DNA of 19,734 bases from Bacillota bacterium (GTDB lineage Bacteria; Bacillota; Clostridia; Acetivibrionales; DSM-1351). The stretch covers positions 1 through 19,734 of the forward strand of contig JAEZUC010000088.1 of the NCBI GenBank assembly GCA_023443515.1, given 5' to 3'. Below the pieces are notes generated by a model. That model was not told where the DNA came from, ran no database searches, and saw only the letters and a program-made list of their open reading frames with translations. The translations under genes and the position numbers were made by a program. Of this stretch, positions 7,946 to 14,407 are shown in pieces (position 1 is the stretch's first letter; the number at the start of each line of letters is the position of its first letter).

Positions 7946-8640
7946 GTGGAGTCACCTCCGAGCTGGTAACCGAAGCCGTAGATTGTTTTGACATATTTAG
8001 GAGTTTCGGAATCTTCCTCAATTTTCTTTCGAAGACGCATAATTGTCATATCTACGCTTCGACTGTCACCTGAATAATCATAACCCCACACTATTTCAAG
8101 AAGTTCATCCCTGGTAAATATCTTTTTTGGTCGTTTAAATAGTGTTTCAAGAATTCCATATTCTTTTGCTGTAAGTAAAATCTGAGTTCCGTTTTTTTGT
8201 ACTACTTTTGTATCGGGGTTTATTTCCAGTTCTCCGCATACAAGCTTATTAGTATATTCATATTTAGCTTCTTCATTATGTTCATATCTTCTCAATACTA
8301 CTTTGATTCTGGCAATCAGTTCTCTATTGTCAAAAGGCTTGGTTATATAATCCTCTGCACCTAGTTCAAGACCTAATACCTTATCGATGGTTTCGTTCTT
8401 TGCAGATACCATTATTATAGGAATGTTTGATTTTTTTACAATTTCCTTGCACAAATCATAGCCTGAGTAATCAGGCAACATTAAATCCAGCAATACCAGA
8501 TCAGGCCGGAAGGTATCCAGTTCTATAAGTCCTTTCTTACCATTCTCTGCTGTTTTTACCTGAAAACTCTCTCTTTTAAGCACTAATTCTGTTAAATCTC
8601 TGATAGCAAGCTCATCATCAATTACAAGAATCTTTTTCAC
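7942..8640 (-). CDS. TCS2 OmpR/PhoB-family response regulator
   Basis: 232 residues from a GTG start (8638-8640), with GAGGA about 8 bases upstream. The receiver domain (1-118) has D8/D9, phospho-acceptor D52 (LLDLMLPDYSG), S79-A80-K81 and K101 (DYITKPF). The C-terminal winged helix (about 135-230) contains LLTAKEYGILETLFKRP and ends YGFGYQLGG. Its gene is the first of an operon with the kinase (4-bp overlap). The operon is driven by a consensus promoter at 8782-8809 that is nearly identical to the promoter of the SLH gene, about 140 bp upstream of the GTG. Probable regulatory target in the window: the lipoprotein gene at 5777-6448. Confidence 0.93.
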   Translation of the reverse strand: MKKILVIDDELAIRDLTELVLKRESFQVKTAENGKKGLIELDTFRPDLVLLDLMLPDYSGYDLCKEIVKKSNIPIIMVSAKNETIDKVLGLELGAEDYITKPFDNRELIARIKVVLRRYEHNEEAKYEYTNKLVCGELEINPDTKVVQKNGTQILLTAKEYGILETLFKRPKKIFTRDELLEIVWGYDYSGDSRSVDMTIMRLRKKIEEDSETPKYVKTIYGFGYQLGGDST

Positions 8641-8781
8641 TTGAAGTCCTCACTTTTTAAATTCACTTAATATCGGCTGAAATACCAGGCTTTGGAACCA
8701 TAATTAGCGTTGGTAATAGTGTTTATCAATTTATTAAAATTATCCTAGAACCATCATTGTTTACTATAACTTCTATTTTTT

Positions 8782-8809
8782 ATTATATTAATGCTGAGAT
8801 GTGTGTCAA
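8782..8809 (-). promoter_or_regulatory. Sigma-A type promoter of the TCS2 operon, shared-spacer type
   Basis: -35 TTGACA (8804-8809) and -10 TATAAT (8782-8787) are both perfect and 16 bp apart. Spacer and flanks match the SLH gene promoter: 25 of 28 positions are identical from -35 to -10, and the A-rich tract before the -35 is shared. Expected start near 8775, giving a leader of about 135 nt. Confidence 0.8.
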
Positions 8810-8851
8810 TATTTTTCTTAATTCATACTATATTCAGTACCCACTAATTAT

Positions 8852-8907
8852 AAAACCGGGATATAAGTACAATCTCAGCTTTAAGCAGGTACTTATATCC
8901 CGGTTTT
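8852..8907 (-). terminator. Terminator of the serC-serA operon
   Basis: A perfect 19-bp stem (8852-8870 with 8889-8907) and an 18-nt loop that contains a small inner stem. U-runs lie on both sides (six T on the plus strand, four T on the minus strand), so it could stop transcription from either direction. It lies 26 bp past the serA stop codon. Confidence 0.9.
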
Positions 8908-8932
8908 TTGGTTTATTTATAATTAACGTTAT

Positions 8933-10111
8933 CTATTTTACAATTCTTACTTTTAAGACACCTTTAATTGACTCAATCTTCTTTACAACCTCGTCATTGG
9001 TCTTGCTTTCAATATCAAGTACGGTATATGCATAATCGCCTCTTGATTTACTAACCATGTCTAAAATATTTACATTCATAGAAGAAAACGCTCCGGCGAA
9101 CTGCGCTAACATATTCGGAATGTTTCTGTGGCAGATAGCGATACGTCCGTCTGTCATACAGATACCTGCATCACAGTTTGGATAGTTTACGGAATTTTTT
9201 ATATTACCGTTTTCCATAAAATCAATCAATTGTTTTACAGCCATTACTGCACAGTTATCTTCGGATTCTTCTGTGGAGGCTCCAAGGTGGGGAATTGCGA
9301 TAACTCCTTCCATCTTAGCTGTCTTCTCATTTGGGAAATCCGTAACATACTTGCCAACCTTGCCATTTTTAAGAGCTACTTCAATATCGTTATCACTTAC
9401 TAACAAATCTCTTGCGAAATTAAGTATGATAACACCATCCTTCATCTTGGAAATCGTATCTTCGTTAATCATTTCCTTGGTATTAACATTCGGATCCGAA
9501 TTCTCTATCAAAGGAGTATGAAGAGTGATATAGTCGCACTCTTTATAAATTTCGTCTCTAGTTTTCACGTGCACAATATCCCTGGATAAATTCCATGCAC
9601 TGTCTACAGAAATGAACGGATCATATCCATAGACTTCCATTCCCAGGCGGTTAGCTGCATTTGCTACAAGAACACCAATTGCTCCAAGGCCGATAACCCC
9701 TAACTTCTTGCCCATTATTTCCTTGCCCGCAAACTTGCCTTTTCCCTTTTCCACAGCCTTTGCAACACCAGGTTCCTCCTTAATGGTCTGCACCCAGTTG
9801 ACTCCTCCGATGATATCACGGGAAGCTAACATAAGTCCTGCAATTACTGATTCCTTTACACCGTTTGCATTTGCTCCCGGTGTATTAAATACGACAATTC
9901 CCTGCTCGGCACATTTTTCTAATGGTATATTGTTGACACCAGCACCTGCTCTTGCAATCGCTTTTAGATTACTGCTAAATTCCATGTCATGCATGGCTGC
10001 ACTTCTGACTAAAATTACATCTGCTTCATTGACATTCTCAACCTTTTTATATTCCTCGGTAAAAATGTCTAAACCAATATTTGCTATCGGATTAAGACAA
10101 TTATATTTCAT
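8933..10111 (-). CDS. serA: D-3-phosphoglycerate dehydrogenase
   Basis: 392 residues. It catalyses the NAD-dependent oxidation of 3-phosphoglycerate to 3-phosphohydroxypyruvate, the first step of serine synthesis, in the cytoplasm. An N-terminal substrate domain contains ARAGAGVNNIP (53-63). The NAD-binding domain has GVIGLGAIG (138-146), and the hydroxyacid-dehydrogenase catalytic residues are R234 (NFARD), E262 (DFPNE) and H275 (IPHLGAST). The C-terminal ~75 residues (from about 318) form an ACT-type domain (RNIPNMLAQFAGAFSSMNV), as in the short form of SerA. ATG 10111 has AAAGGGG upstream. The gene is 24 bp behind serC, which encodes the next enzyme of the pathway, so the two form an operon. 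It ends at a strong hairpin (8852-8907). Confidence 0.95.
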   Translation of the reverse strand: MKYNCLNPIANIGLDIFTEEYKKVENVNEADVILVRSAAMHDMEFSSNLKAIARAGAGVNNIPLEKCAEQGIVVFNTPGANANGVKESVIAGLMLASRDIIGGVNWVQTIKEEPGVAKAVEKGKGKFAGKEIMGKKLGVIGLGAIGVLVANAANRLGMEVYGYDPFISVDSAWNLSRDIVHVKTRDEIYKECDYITLHTPLIENSDPNVNTKEMINEDTISKMKDGVIILNFARDLLVSDNDIEVALKNGKVGKYVTDFPNEKTAKMEGVIAIPHLGASTEESEDNCAVMAVKQLIDFMENGNIKNSVNYPNCDAGICMTDGRIAICHRNIPNMLAQFAGAFSSMNVNILDMVSKSRGDYAYTVLDIESKTNDEVVKKIESIKGVLKVRIVK

Positions 10112-10135
10112 GACTATACCCCTTTCGACATCTTA

Positions 10136-11218
10136 TTACAGGTTCTCAGCTTCAAACTTCTTCATAAACTCAACTAACGCTTCAACACCTTCAATCGGCA
10201 TAGCATTATAGATGGAAGCTCTCATACCGCCTACTGTCCTGTGGCCCTTTAGGTTCTCAAAGCCTGCAGCCTTTGCTTCTTTAACAAACTTTGCATCAAG
10301 CTCTTCGTTTCCAGTGACAAAAGGAACATTCATTAAAGAACGGTCTTCTTTCAAAACAGTTCCATGGAACATCTTGCTCTGGTCCAGGAAATCATAAAGT
10401 ATGGCTGCTTTCTTTTCATTATGAACCTTCATGGCCTCTAAGCCACCTTGGTTCTTGATCCATTTAAATACCTTACCGCATATATAAATACCATAAGCAG
10501 GAGGGGTATTATACATAGAACCCTCTTTGGCATGAATTTTATATTTCATCATGGTAGGAGTTCCGGGAAGCGTATCTTCCGTGATGAGATCTTCACGGAT
10601 GATTACAATTACCACACCTGCAGGTCCGATATTCTTCTGAACGCCACCATAGATTATACCATATTTTGATACATCAACCGGTTCTGACAAGAAACAGGAA
10701 GAAACATCAGAAACTAATATTTTACCCTTCGTATTGGGTAATTTTTTAAATTTTGTTCCGTATATAGTGTTGTTTTCACAAATGTACACGTAATCAGCAT
10801 TCTCAGATATCGGAAGGTCGGAACAATCCGGGATATAGGAAAATGTCTTGTCCTCTGAAGAGGCAATTACATTTGCTGTTCCATAGATTTTTGCTTCCTG
10901 ATATGCTTTCTTTGCCCATTGTCCGGTTATTATATGATCAGCTACTTTATTCTTCATCAAATTCATCGGAATCATGGCAAACTGCAGTGATGCACCGCCC
11001 TGTAAGAAGAGTACTTTATAATTATCAGGAATATTCATTAATTCCCGTAAATCCTTCTCAGCTTCCTGTATAATTACCTCGTATGCCTTGGATCTGTGGC
11101 TCATCTCCATAACAGACATACCAGTACCTCTGTAATCCAGCATCTCGTCTGCTGCTTCCTTTAGTACCTCTACCGGCAACATCGCCGGTCCTGCAGAAAA
11201 ATTATAAATCCTTCCCAC
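10136..11218 (-). CDS. serC: Phosphoserine aminotransferase
   Basis: 360 residues. This PLP enzyme makes 3-phosphoserine from 3-phosphohydroxypyruvate and glutamate, following SerA in the serine pathway. Diagnostic segments are YNFSAGPAMLP at the N-terminus, MSHRSK (39-44), QGGASLQF (73-80), and the PLP lysine K195 in YGGVQKNIGPAG, with D171 (DVSSCFLS) upstream of it. The frame is open to 11311, but family N-termini begin just before YNFSAGPA and AAGGAGG lies 8 bases before GTG 11218, so that GTG is the start. The promoter is at 11471-11499, giving a leader of about 245 nt with secondary structure and a possible mini-ORF. serA follows 24 bp downstream. Confidence 0.95.
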   Translation of the reverse strand: MGRIYNFSAGPAMLPVEVLKEAADEMLDYRGTGMSVMEMSHRSKAYEVIIQEAEKDLRELMNIPDNYKVLFLQGGASLQFAMIPMNLMKNKVADHIITGQWAKKAYQEAKIYGTANVIASSEDKTFSYIPDCSDLPISENADYVYICENNTIYGTKFKKLPNTKGKILVSDVSSCFLSEPVDVSKYGIIYGGVQKNIGPAGVVIVIIREDLITEDTLPGTPTMMKYKIHAKEGSMYNTPPAYGIYICGKVFKWIKNQGGLEAMKVHNEKKAAILYDFLDQSKMFHGTVLKEDRSLMNVPFVTGNEELDAKFVKEAKAAGFENLKGHRTVGGMRASIYNAMPIEGVEALVEFMKKFEAENL

Positions 11219-11288
11219 TCTTTTTTCCTCCTTATATATACTCTCTAGTATCCAATAACCTCTGTATCCCTTCTGTTTAAAGCAATTG

Positions 11289-11360
11289 CTACAGAAATAG
11301 ACACAATTCATGTTCCCCGCCCCATTGCGTTTTAGGTAGATGCCATATGATAATTTTCAT
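11289..11360 (-). CDS. Possible 23-codon leader ORF upstream of serC
   Basis: ATG 11360 is preceded by a near-perfect ribosome site (AAAAGGAG, 7 bases before the ATG) and reads MKIIIWHLPKTQWGG, then EHELCLFL, to TAG at 11289. It lies in the serC leader RNA, 70 bp before the serC start. It contains no serine codon, so simple serine attenuation is unlikely. It could be a small peptide, a translational relay, or chance. The strength of the Shine-Dalgarno is the only support. Confidence 0.3.
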   Translation of the reverse strand: MKIIIWHLPKTQWGGEHELCLFL

Positions 11361-11415
11361 AGCATCACTCCTTTTAACGAAACTCATAGTTTATTGGAAG
11401 TTTAGGGAGATAATT

Positions 11416-11440
11416 ATGGCACAAGCTTAATGTATGCCAT
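11416..11440 (-). promoter_or_regulatory. Inverted repeat in the serC leader
   Basis: ATGGCA and TGCCAT arms (11435-11440 and 11416-11421) are 13 bp apart, about 25-50 nt downstream of the predicted serC transcription start. Flanking GAGAT and ATCTC can extend the stem in RNA. It could be an operator or an RNA hairpin. Confidence 0.4.
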
Positions 11441-11470
11441 CTCATTTAATGTTTTTTTGTAACTATATAA

Positions 11471-11499
11471 ATAATAGCAAACAATGCACTTTATTACAA
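11471..11499 (-). promoter_or_regulatory. serC-serA promoter
   Basis: -35 TTGTAA (11494-11499), a 17-bp spacer and -10 TATTAT (11471-11476). The spacing is optimal and it is the best candidate between serC and the divergent regulator. Predicted start near 11464. Confidence 0.55.
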
Positions 11500-11734
11500 T
11501 AAAATAATAGCTAAATGAAGTCGAAAGTTGATTATTCTACAAAACCCCAAAATAATCTCCATGTAGGATTTGACTTAATACTACAGTTTTAAGGTGTGCT
11601 CTATATTATTACAAAGAAAACATACTGATTGTTATATATCAACACTTCCATAAAGCACATAGAATCTGTACGTGCTCCTGAAACCCGCTTCGATATTTAT
11701 TTTCTTGTTTATTAATGATAAAATCAACTAATAA

Positions 11735-11740
11735 TATAAT
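11735..11740 (+). promoter_or_regulatory. -10 element of the CRP-type regulator gene
   Basis: A perfect TATAAT lies 20 bp before GTG 11760, with only a weak -35 (TTAATG, 11712-11717). Because this -10 lies inside the frame opened by ATG 11715, it argues that ATG 11715 is not the translation start. Confidence 0.45.
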
Positions 11741-11759
11741 CTTGATTGGTGGGAATATT

Positions 11760-12437
11760 GTGTTAGAAATGAATGACTTGATATACATCAGATCCAGACT
11801 TACTTTTTGGGATAAATTAAATGAATCTGAAATTGAATTAATTGAAAAAAATATTACAACGGTATCCTATAGCAAGGGCTATAATCTTTATAGTACCGAC
11901 AATGAGTGTATTGGAGTTCTTCTTATAAAGAACGGTGCTTTACGTGTCTATATTTTGTCAGAAGACGGGCGTGAAGTAACCTTATATCGTCTTTCACCCG
12001 GCGATGTCTGTGTGCTTTCGGCTTCCTGCATTTTAAACAGCATTACATTTGATGTGCATATAGATGCTGAAACGGACACGGATGCTTATCTAATCAATAT
12101 TGGAGCATTTAGCAAACTAAGCAGTAAAAATGTATATGTTGAAAACTTCGCATACAAAAATACTGTGGAGCGTTTTTCAGATGTTATGTGGGCAATGGAG
12201 CAGATATTGTTTATGAGCTTTGATAAAAGATTGGCTATCTTTCTTTTAGATGAAACAACAAAAACAAATTCTACTGAACTGCATTTTACACAGGAGCAAA
12301 TTGCGAAATACATTGGTAGTGCCAGGGAAGTTGTGTCCCGAATGTTAAAAGTTTTTCAAGATACTGGTATATTAACTCAATCCAGAGGCGTGATTAATAT
12401 TATTGACAAAGACAAACTTAGAAATTTGATAGAATAA
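11760..12437 (+). CDS. CRP/FNR-family transcription regulator, probable activator of the thiol-redox genes
   Basis: 225 residues from GTG 11760, which has GGTGGGAA 6 bases upstream; ATG 11715 has no ribosome site. An N-terminal cyclic-nucleotide-binding-like barrel (about 10-125) contains LSEDGREVTLYRLSPGD, but it lacks a recognisable cAMP pocket and the FNR N-terminal Cys cluster. A long helix follows (about 127-155), then a winged helix (about 160-225). Its recognition helix, with SAREVVSRMLKVF, keeps R189, E190 and R194 at the positions of CRP R180, E181 and R185, which read GTGA. Two such sites precede the redox operons (14377-14391, 16522-16536). Cys84 and Cys90 in the effector domain are candidate sensors; this is inference. 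The gene is convergent with the CcdA-TlpA gene and shares a terminator with it. Confidence 0.88.
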   Translation: MLEMNDLIYIRSRLTFWDKLNESEIELIEKNITTVSYSKGYNLYSTDNECIGVLLIKNGALRVYILSEDGREVTLYRLSPGDVCVLSASCILNSITFDVHIDAETDTDAYLINIGAFSKLSSKNVYVENFAYKNTVERFSDVMWAMEQILFMSFDKRLAIFLLDETTKTNSTELHFTQEQIAKYIGSAREVVSRMLKVFQDTGILTQSRGVINIIDKDKLRNLIE

Positions 12438-12457
12438 AGTACTTCTATCAAATTTCT
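12420..12457. terminator. Hairpin between convergent genes
   Basis: A perfect 14-bp stem (12420-12433 with 12444-12457) and a 10-nt loop. The left arm encodes the last residues of the CRP-type regulator. The stem is AT-rich and has no long U-run, so it may act as a weak terminator on both strands between the convergent genes. Confidence 0.55.
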
Positions 12458-12469
12458 ATAATAGTGGAT

Positions 12470-13777
12470 TTATTCCGTTGCCTCTATAGTCTGATTAATT
12501 ACATTAATCATAATATCCTTGGTCATCATTCCCGGTACATAGCCAACAATATTTCCTTCTTTATCTATCATAAATGTTGTTGGAAACGCCGAAATGTTAT
12601 AATTTCTGAATACTTCTCCCGTTTCATCAAATAACGTTGGAAAGGTATATTTATTATCCTCTAGGAAGGATTTTATCTCTTCTTTTTCCACATCTTGATT
12701 TCTTGGATACTCCACACTTTTAGGATTAGCAACCCCTAGAAATACTACTTCATCCTGGTTCAGATTATATTTATTATACAACTCCTCAATATCCGGCATT
12801 TCCTTTTTACACGGAGGACACCATGTTGCCCAAAAATTCAGGAATACAACTTTCCCCTTGTAATCAGAAAGCTTATGTTTGTTACCATATTGATCCGTCA
12901 AGGTAAAATCAAAAGCAGGAGTCACATTCTTTTTCTCACTTGCTGTACTGTCTTCTTCAGCAACTTGATTTTCTGATGTGTTTTCAGTAGTCAAGGCATC
13001 CGATTTATTTTGTATTTCTTGTGAATTATTCTGTTGATTATTACTGACGGAATTTAAATAGCCTGATACACCATTCATCCATCCTGTAAAAATCATAACA
13101 CCCATTATTATAAGAACAGCTCCTCCAACTTTGACAGTGTATTTTAATAACTTTTGTTTTGCCTTTAGAAAATTCAATACTTGCGTAGTAAACAAGCCAA
13201 GTAGCAGGAACGGAATTAAGAAACCAATAGCATAGACAAATACAAGTATATTACCCATTACTGATGATGTTGCTCCAGAAGCCATAATCAGAACGGAGGA
13301 TAGTGCAGGTCCTATACAGGGAGTCCATGCAAAACTAAAGGTAAAGCCCATAGCAAGTGCTATAGCAGGATTCATTTTTTTATCAGTCAGATTCATGTTT
13401 ATTTTTCTTTCTTTTTTCAAAAATGACAGGTCAAAAATTCCAATCTGAAATAATCCTAATAGTATAATTAAAATACCACCAACTCTGGTAAGCAGTAGCT
13501 TGTTGCTACTAAAGAAGCTACCTAGTGTAGTGAATGACATACCTAGTATAAAAAAGCTAAATGATATTCCGAAAACAAAAAACAAAGTATTTAAAAACAC
13601 TTTTTTTCGTTCATATATAATAGTGCCATCTTTAACAACCTTTTTCCCATTGCCTGCTAAATAGCCCATATAAACCGGAATTAACGGTATTACGCAGGGA
13701 GAAAAAAAAGATAATATTCCTTCCAAAAATACGAGTACAAAACTCGCGCTGTTTGTTCCTATAAGATTTCCAATCAT
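12470..13777 (-). CDS. CcdA-TlpA fusion: membrane thiol-electron transporter with an extracytoplasmic thioredoxin domain
   Basis: 435 residues from ATG 13777 (GGAGG 5 bases upstream; an upstream in-frame extension to 13822 is unlikely). Residues 1-235 are a CcdA/DsbD-beta-like domain with about six membrane segments and the two redox cysteines C28 (FFSPCVIP) and C154 (WTPCIGP). A polar linker (about 240-286, rich in N, Q, S, E) leads to a TlpA/ResA-type thioredoxin fold (288-435) with WATWCPPC (C320, C323) and cis-Pro399 (FPT). Known CcdA proteins carry electrons from cytoplasmic thioredoxin across the membrane. The fusion would deliver them straight to an external reductase that keeps secreted or surface proteins, or cofactors, reduced. 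The partner Trx gene lies 196 bp upstream. Confidence 0.92.
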   Translation of the reverse strand: MIGNLIGTNSASFVLVFLEGILSFFSPCVIPLIPVYMGYLAGNGKKVVKDGTIIYERKKVFLNTLFFVFGISFSFFILGMSFTTLGSFFSSNKLLLTRVGGILIILLGLFQIGIFDLSFLKKERKINMNLTDKKMNPAIALAMGFTFSFAWTPCIGPALSSVLIMASGATSSVMGNILVFVYAIGFLIPFLLLGLFTTQVLNFLKAKQKLLKYTVKVGGAVLIIMGVMIFTGWMNGVSGYLNSVSNNQQNNSQEIQNKSDALTTENTSENQVAEEDSTASEKKNVTPAFDFTLTDQYGNKHKLSDYKGKVVFLNFWATWCPPCKKEMPDIEELYNKYNLNQDEVVFLGVANPKSVEYPRNQDVEKEEIKSFLEDNKYTFPTLFDETGEVFRNYNISAFPTTFMIDKEGNIVGYVPGMMTKDIMINVINQTIEATE

Positions 13778-13973
13778 AAAATCCTCCATTATAATGCTTC
13801 TAGCAACTTCAAATAAGAACACTGTATAGAACCATAAAACATTTATTTTATATAGTGTTATTAATAAATAGTAGGTACATTTTTCGTACTCTACTCTTTA
13901 TCTCGTATATACCTATACACATTAACATAATGCCATTAACAAAGTGGGGGGGCTTAAGGACACAGTGTATTTT

Positions 13974-14285
13974 TTATTGAATCATTGATAAAATAGCATT
14001 CTTTGACTGAACCCCTACAACACGTTGAGCTACTTTTCCATTTTTCATTACAACAAGTGTTGGGATACTCATGACACCAAAGGCCTGTGCAAGCTCCGGT
14101 TGCTCATCCACATTAACTTTACCTACTTTAGCAGTGTTAATCGCCTCTTCTGCAACTTGCTCAACTATAGGTCCTACCATTCTGCAAGGGCCACACCATG
14201 GTGCCCAAAAGTCTATTAATACAGGCTTGTCAGATTTAATAACTTCTTGTTCAAAATTATTTTGTGTTATTGTTAGTACGCTCAT
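13974..14285 (-). CDS. trxA: Thioredoxin
   Basis: 103 residues from ATG 14285 (AAGGAG 7 bases upstream; the open frame to 14315 is extra). It has the classic fold signature DFWAPWCGPCR with active-site C31 and C34, cis-Pro75 (SIPTL) and the ending DEQPELAQAFGVMSIP then KNGKVAQRVVG. It reduces protein disulfides in the cytoplasm and is the natural electron donor to CcdA, whose gene follows. A CRP-like palindrome and a TATAAT box without a good -35 sit just upstream, so expression is probably activator-dependent. No thioredoxin reductase gene is in the window, so its reductant must come from elsewhere. Confidence 0.95.
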   Translation of the reverse strand: MSVLTITQNNFEQEVIKSDKPVLIDFWAPWCGPCRMVGPIVEQVAEEAINTAKVGKVNVDEQPELAQAFGVMSIPTLVVMKNGKVAQRVVGVQSKNAILSMIQ

Positions 14286-14350
14286 ATCCATTCTCCTTTT
14301 TATAATTCTTGTCATTTTATTTGGTTTTAATTTTAAGTTCTTATAATTTA

Positions 14351-14391
14351 ATTATACGGATTTTCTGGTTTTATACCGTGATTAAGTCACA
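14351..14391 (-). promoter_or_regulatory. Activator-dependent trxA promoter with CRP-like site
   Basis: The 15-bp palindrome TGTGACTTAATCACG (14377-14391, minus-strand sense) is centred at 14384. The -10 TATAAT is at 14351-14356 and the -35 position reads ACGGTA, far from consensus. With a start near 14344 the site is centred at about -40, the class II CRP/FNR position. The site begins only 17 bp past the stop of the CoA-disulfide reductase gene. Confidence 0.72.
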
Positions 14392-14407
14392 TAGGCTATT
14401 CGTTGCT

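Larger units (their letters stand above)
11219..11759. other. Divergent control region between serC and the crp-type gene
   Basis: About 540 bp without a large gene. It holds the serC leader and mini-ORF, an inverted repeat (11416-11440), the serC promoter (11471-11499), and the promoter and start region of the plus-strand regulator (11735-11760). A stretch of roughly 230 bp between the promoters (11500-11730) shows only a weak CTACA/TGTAG inverted repeat (11537-11566). No T-box consensus (TGGNACCGCG) was found in the serC leader. Confidence 0.6.

Noticed and set aside
11219..11460. T-box or other known riboswitch in the serC leader
   Set aside because: No TGGNACCGCG antiterminator motif, no specifier loop and no terminator hairpin before serC were found.
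13823..13973. CRP-like site or clear promoter before the CcdA-TlpA gene
   Set aside because: Only a TGTTAATG direct repeat and weak promoter-like hexamers are present; no TGTGA/TCACA pair was found.
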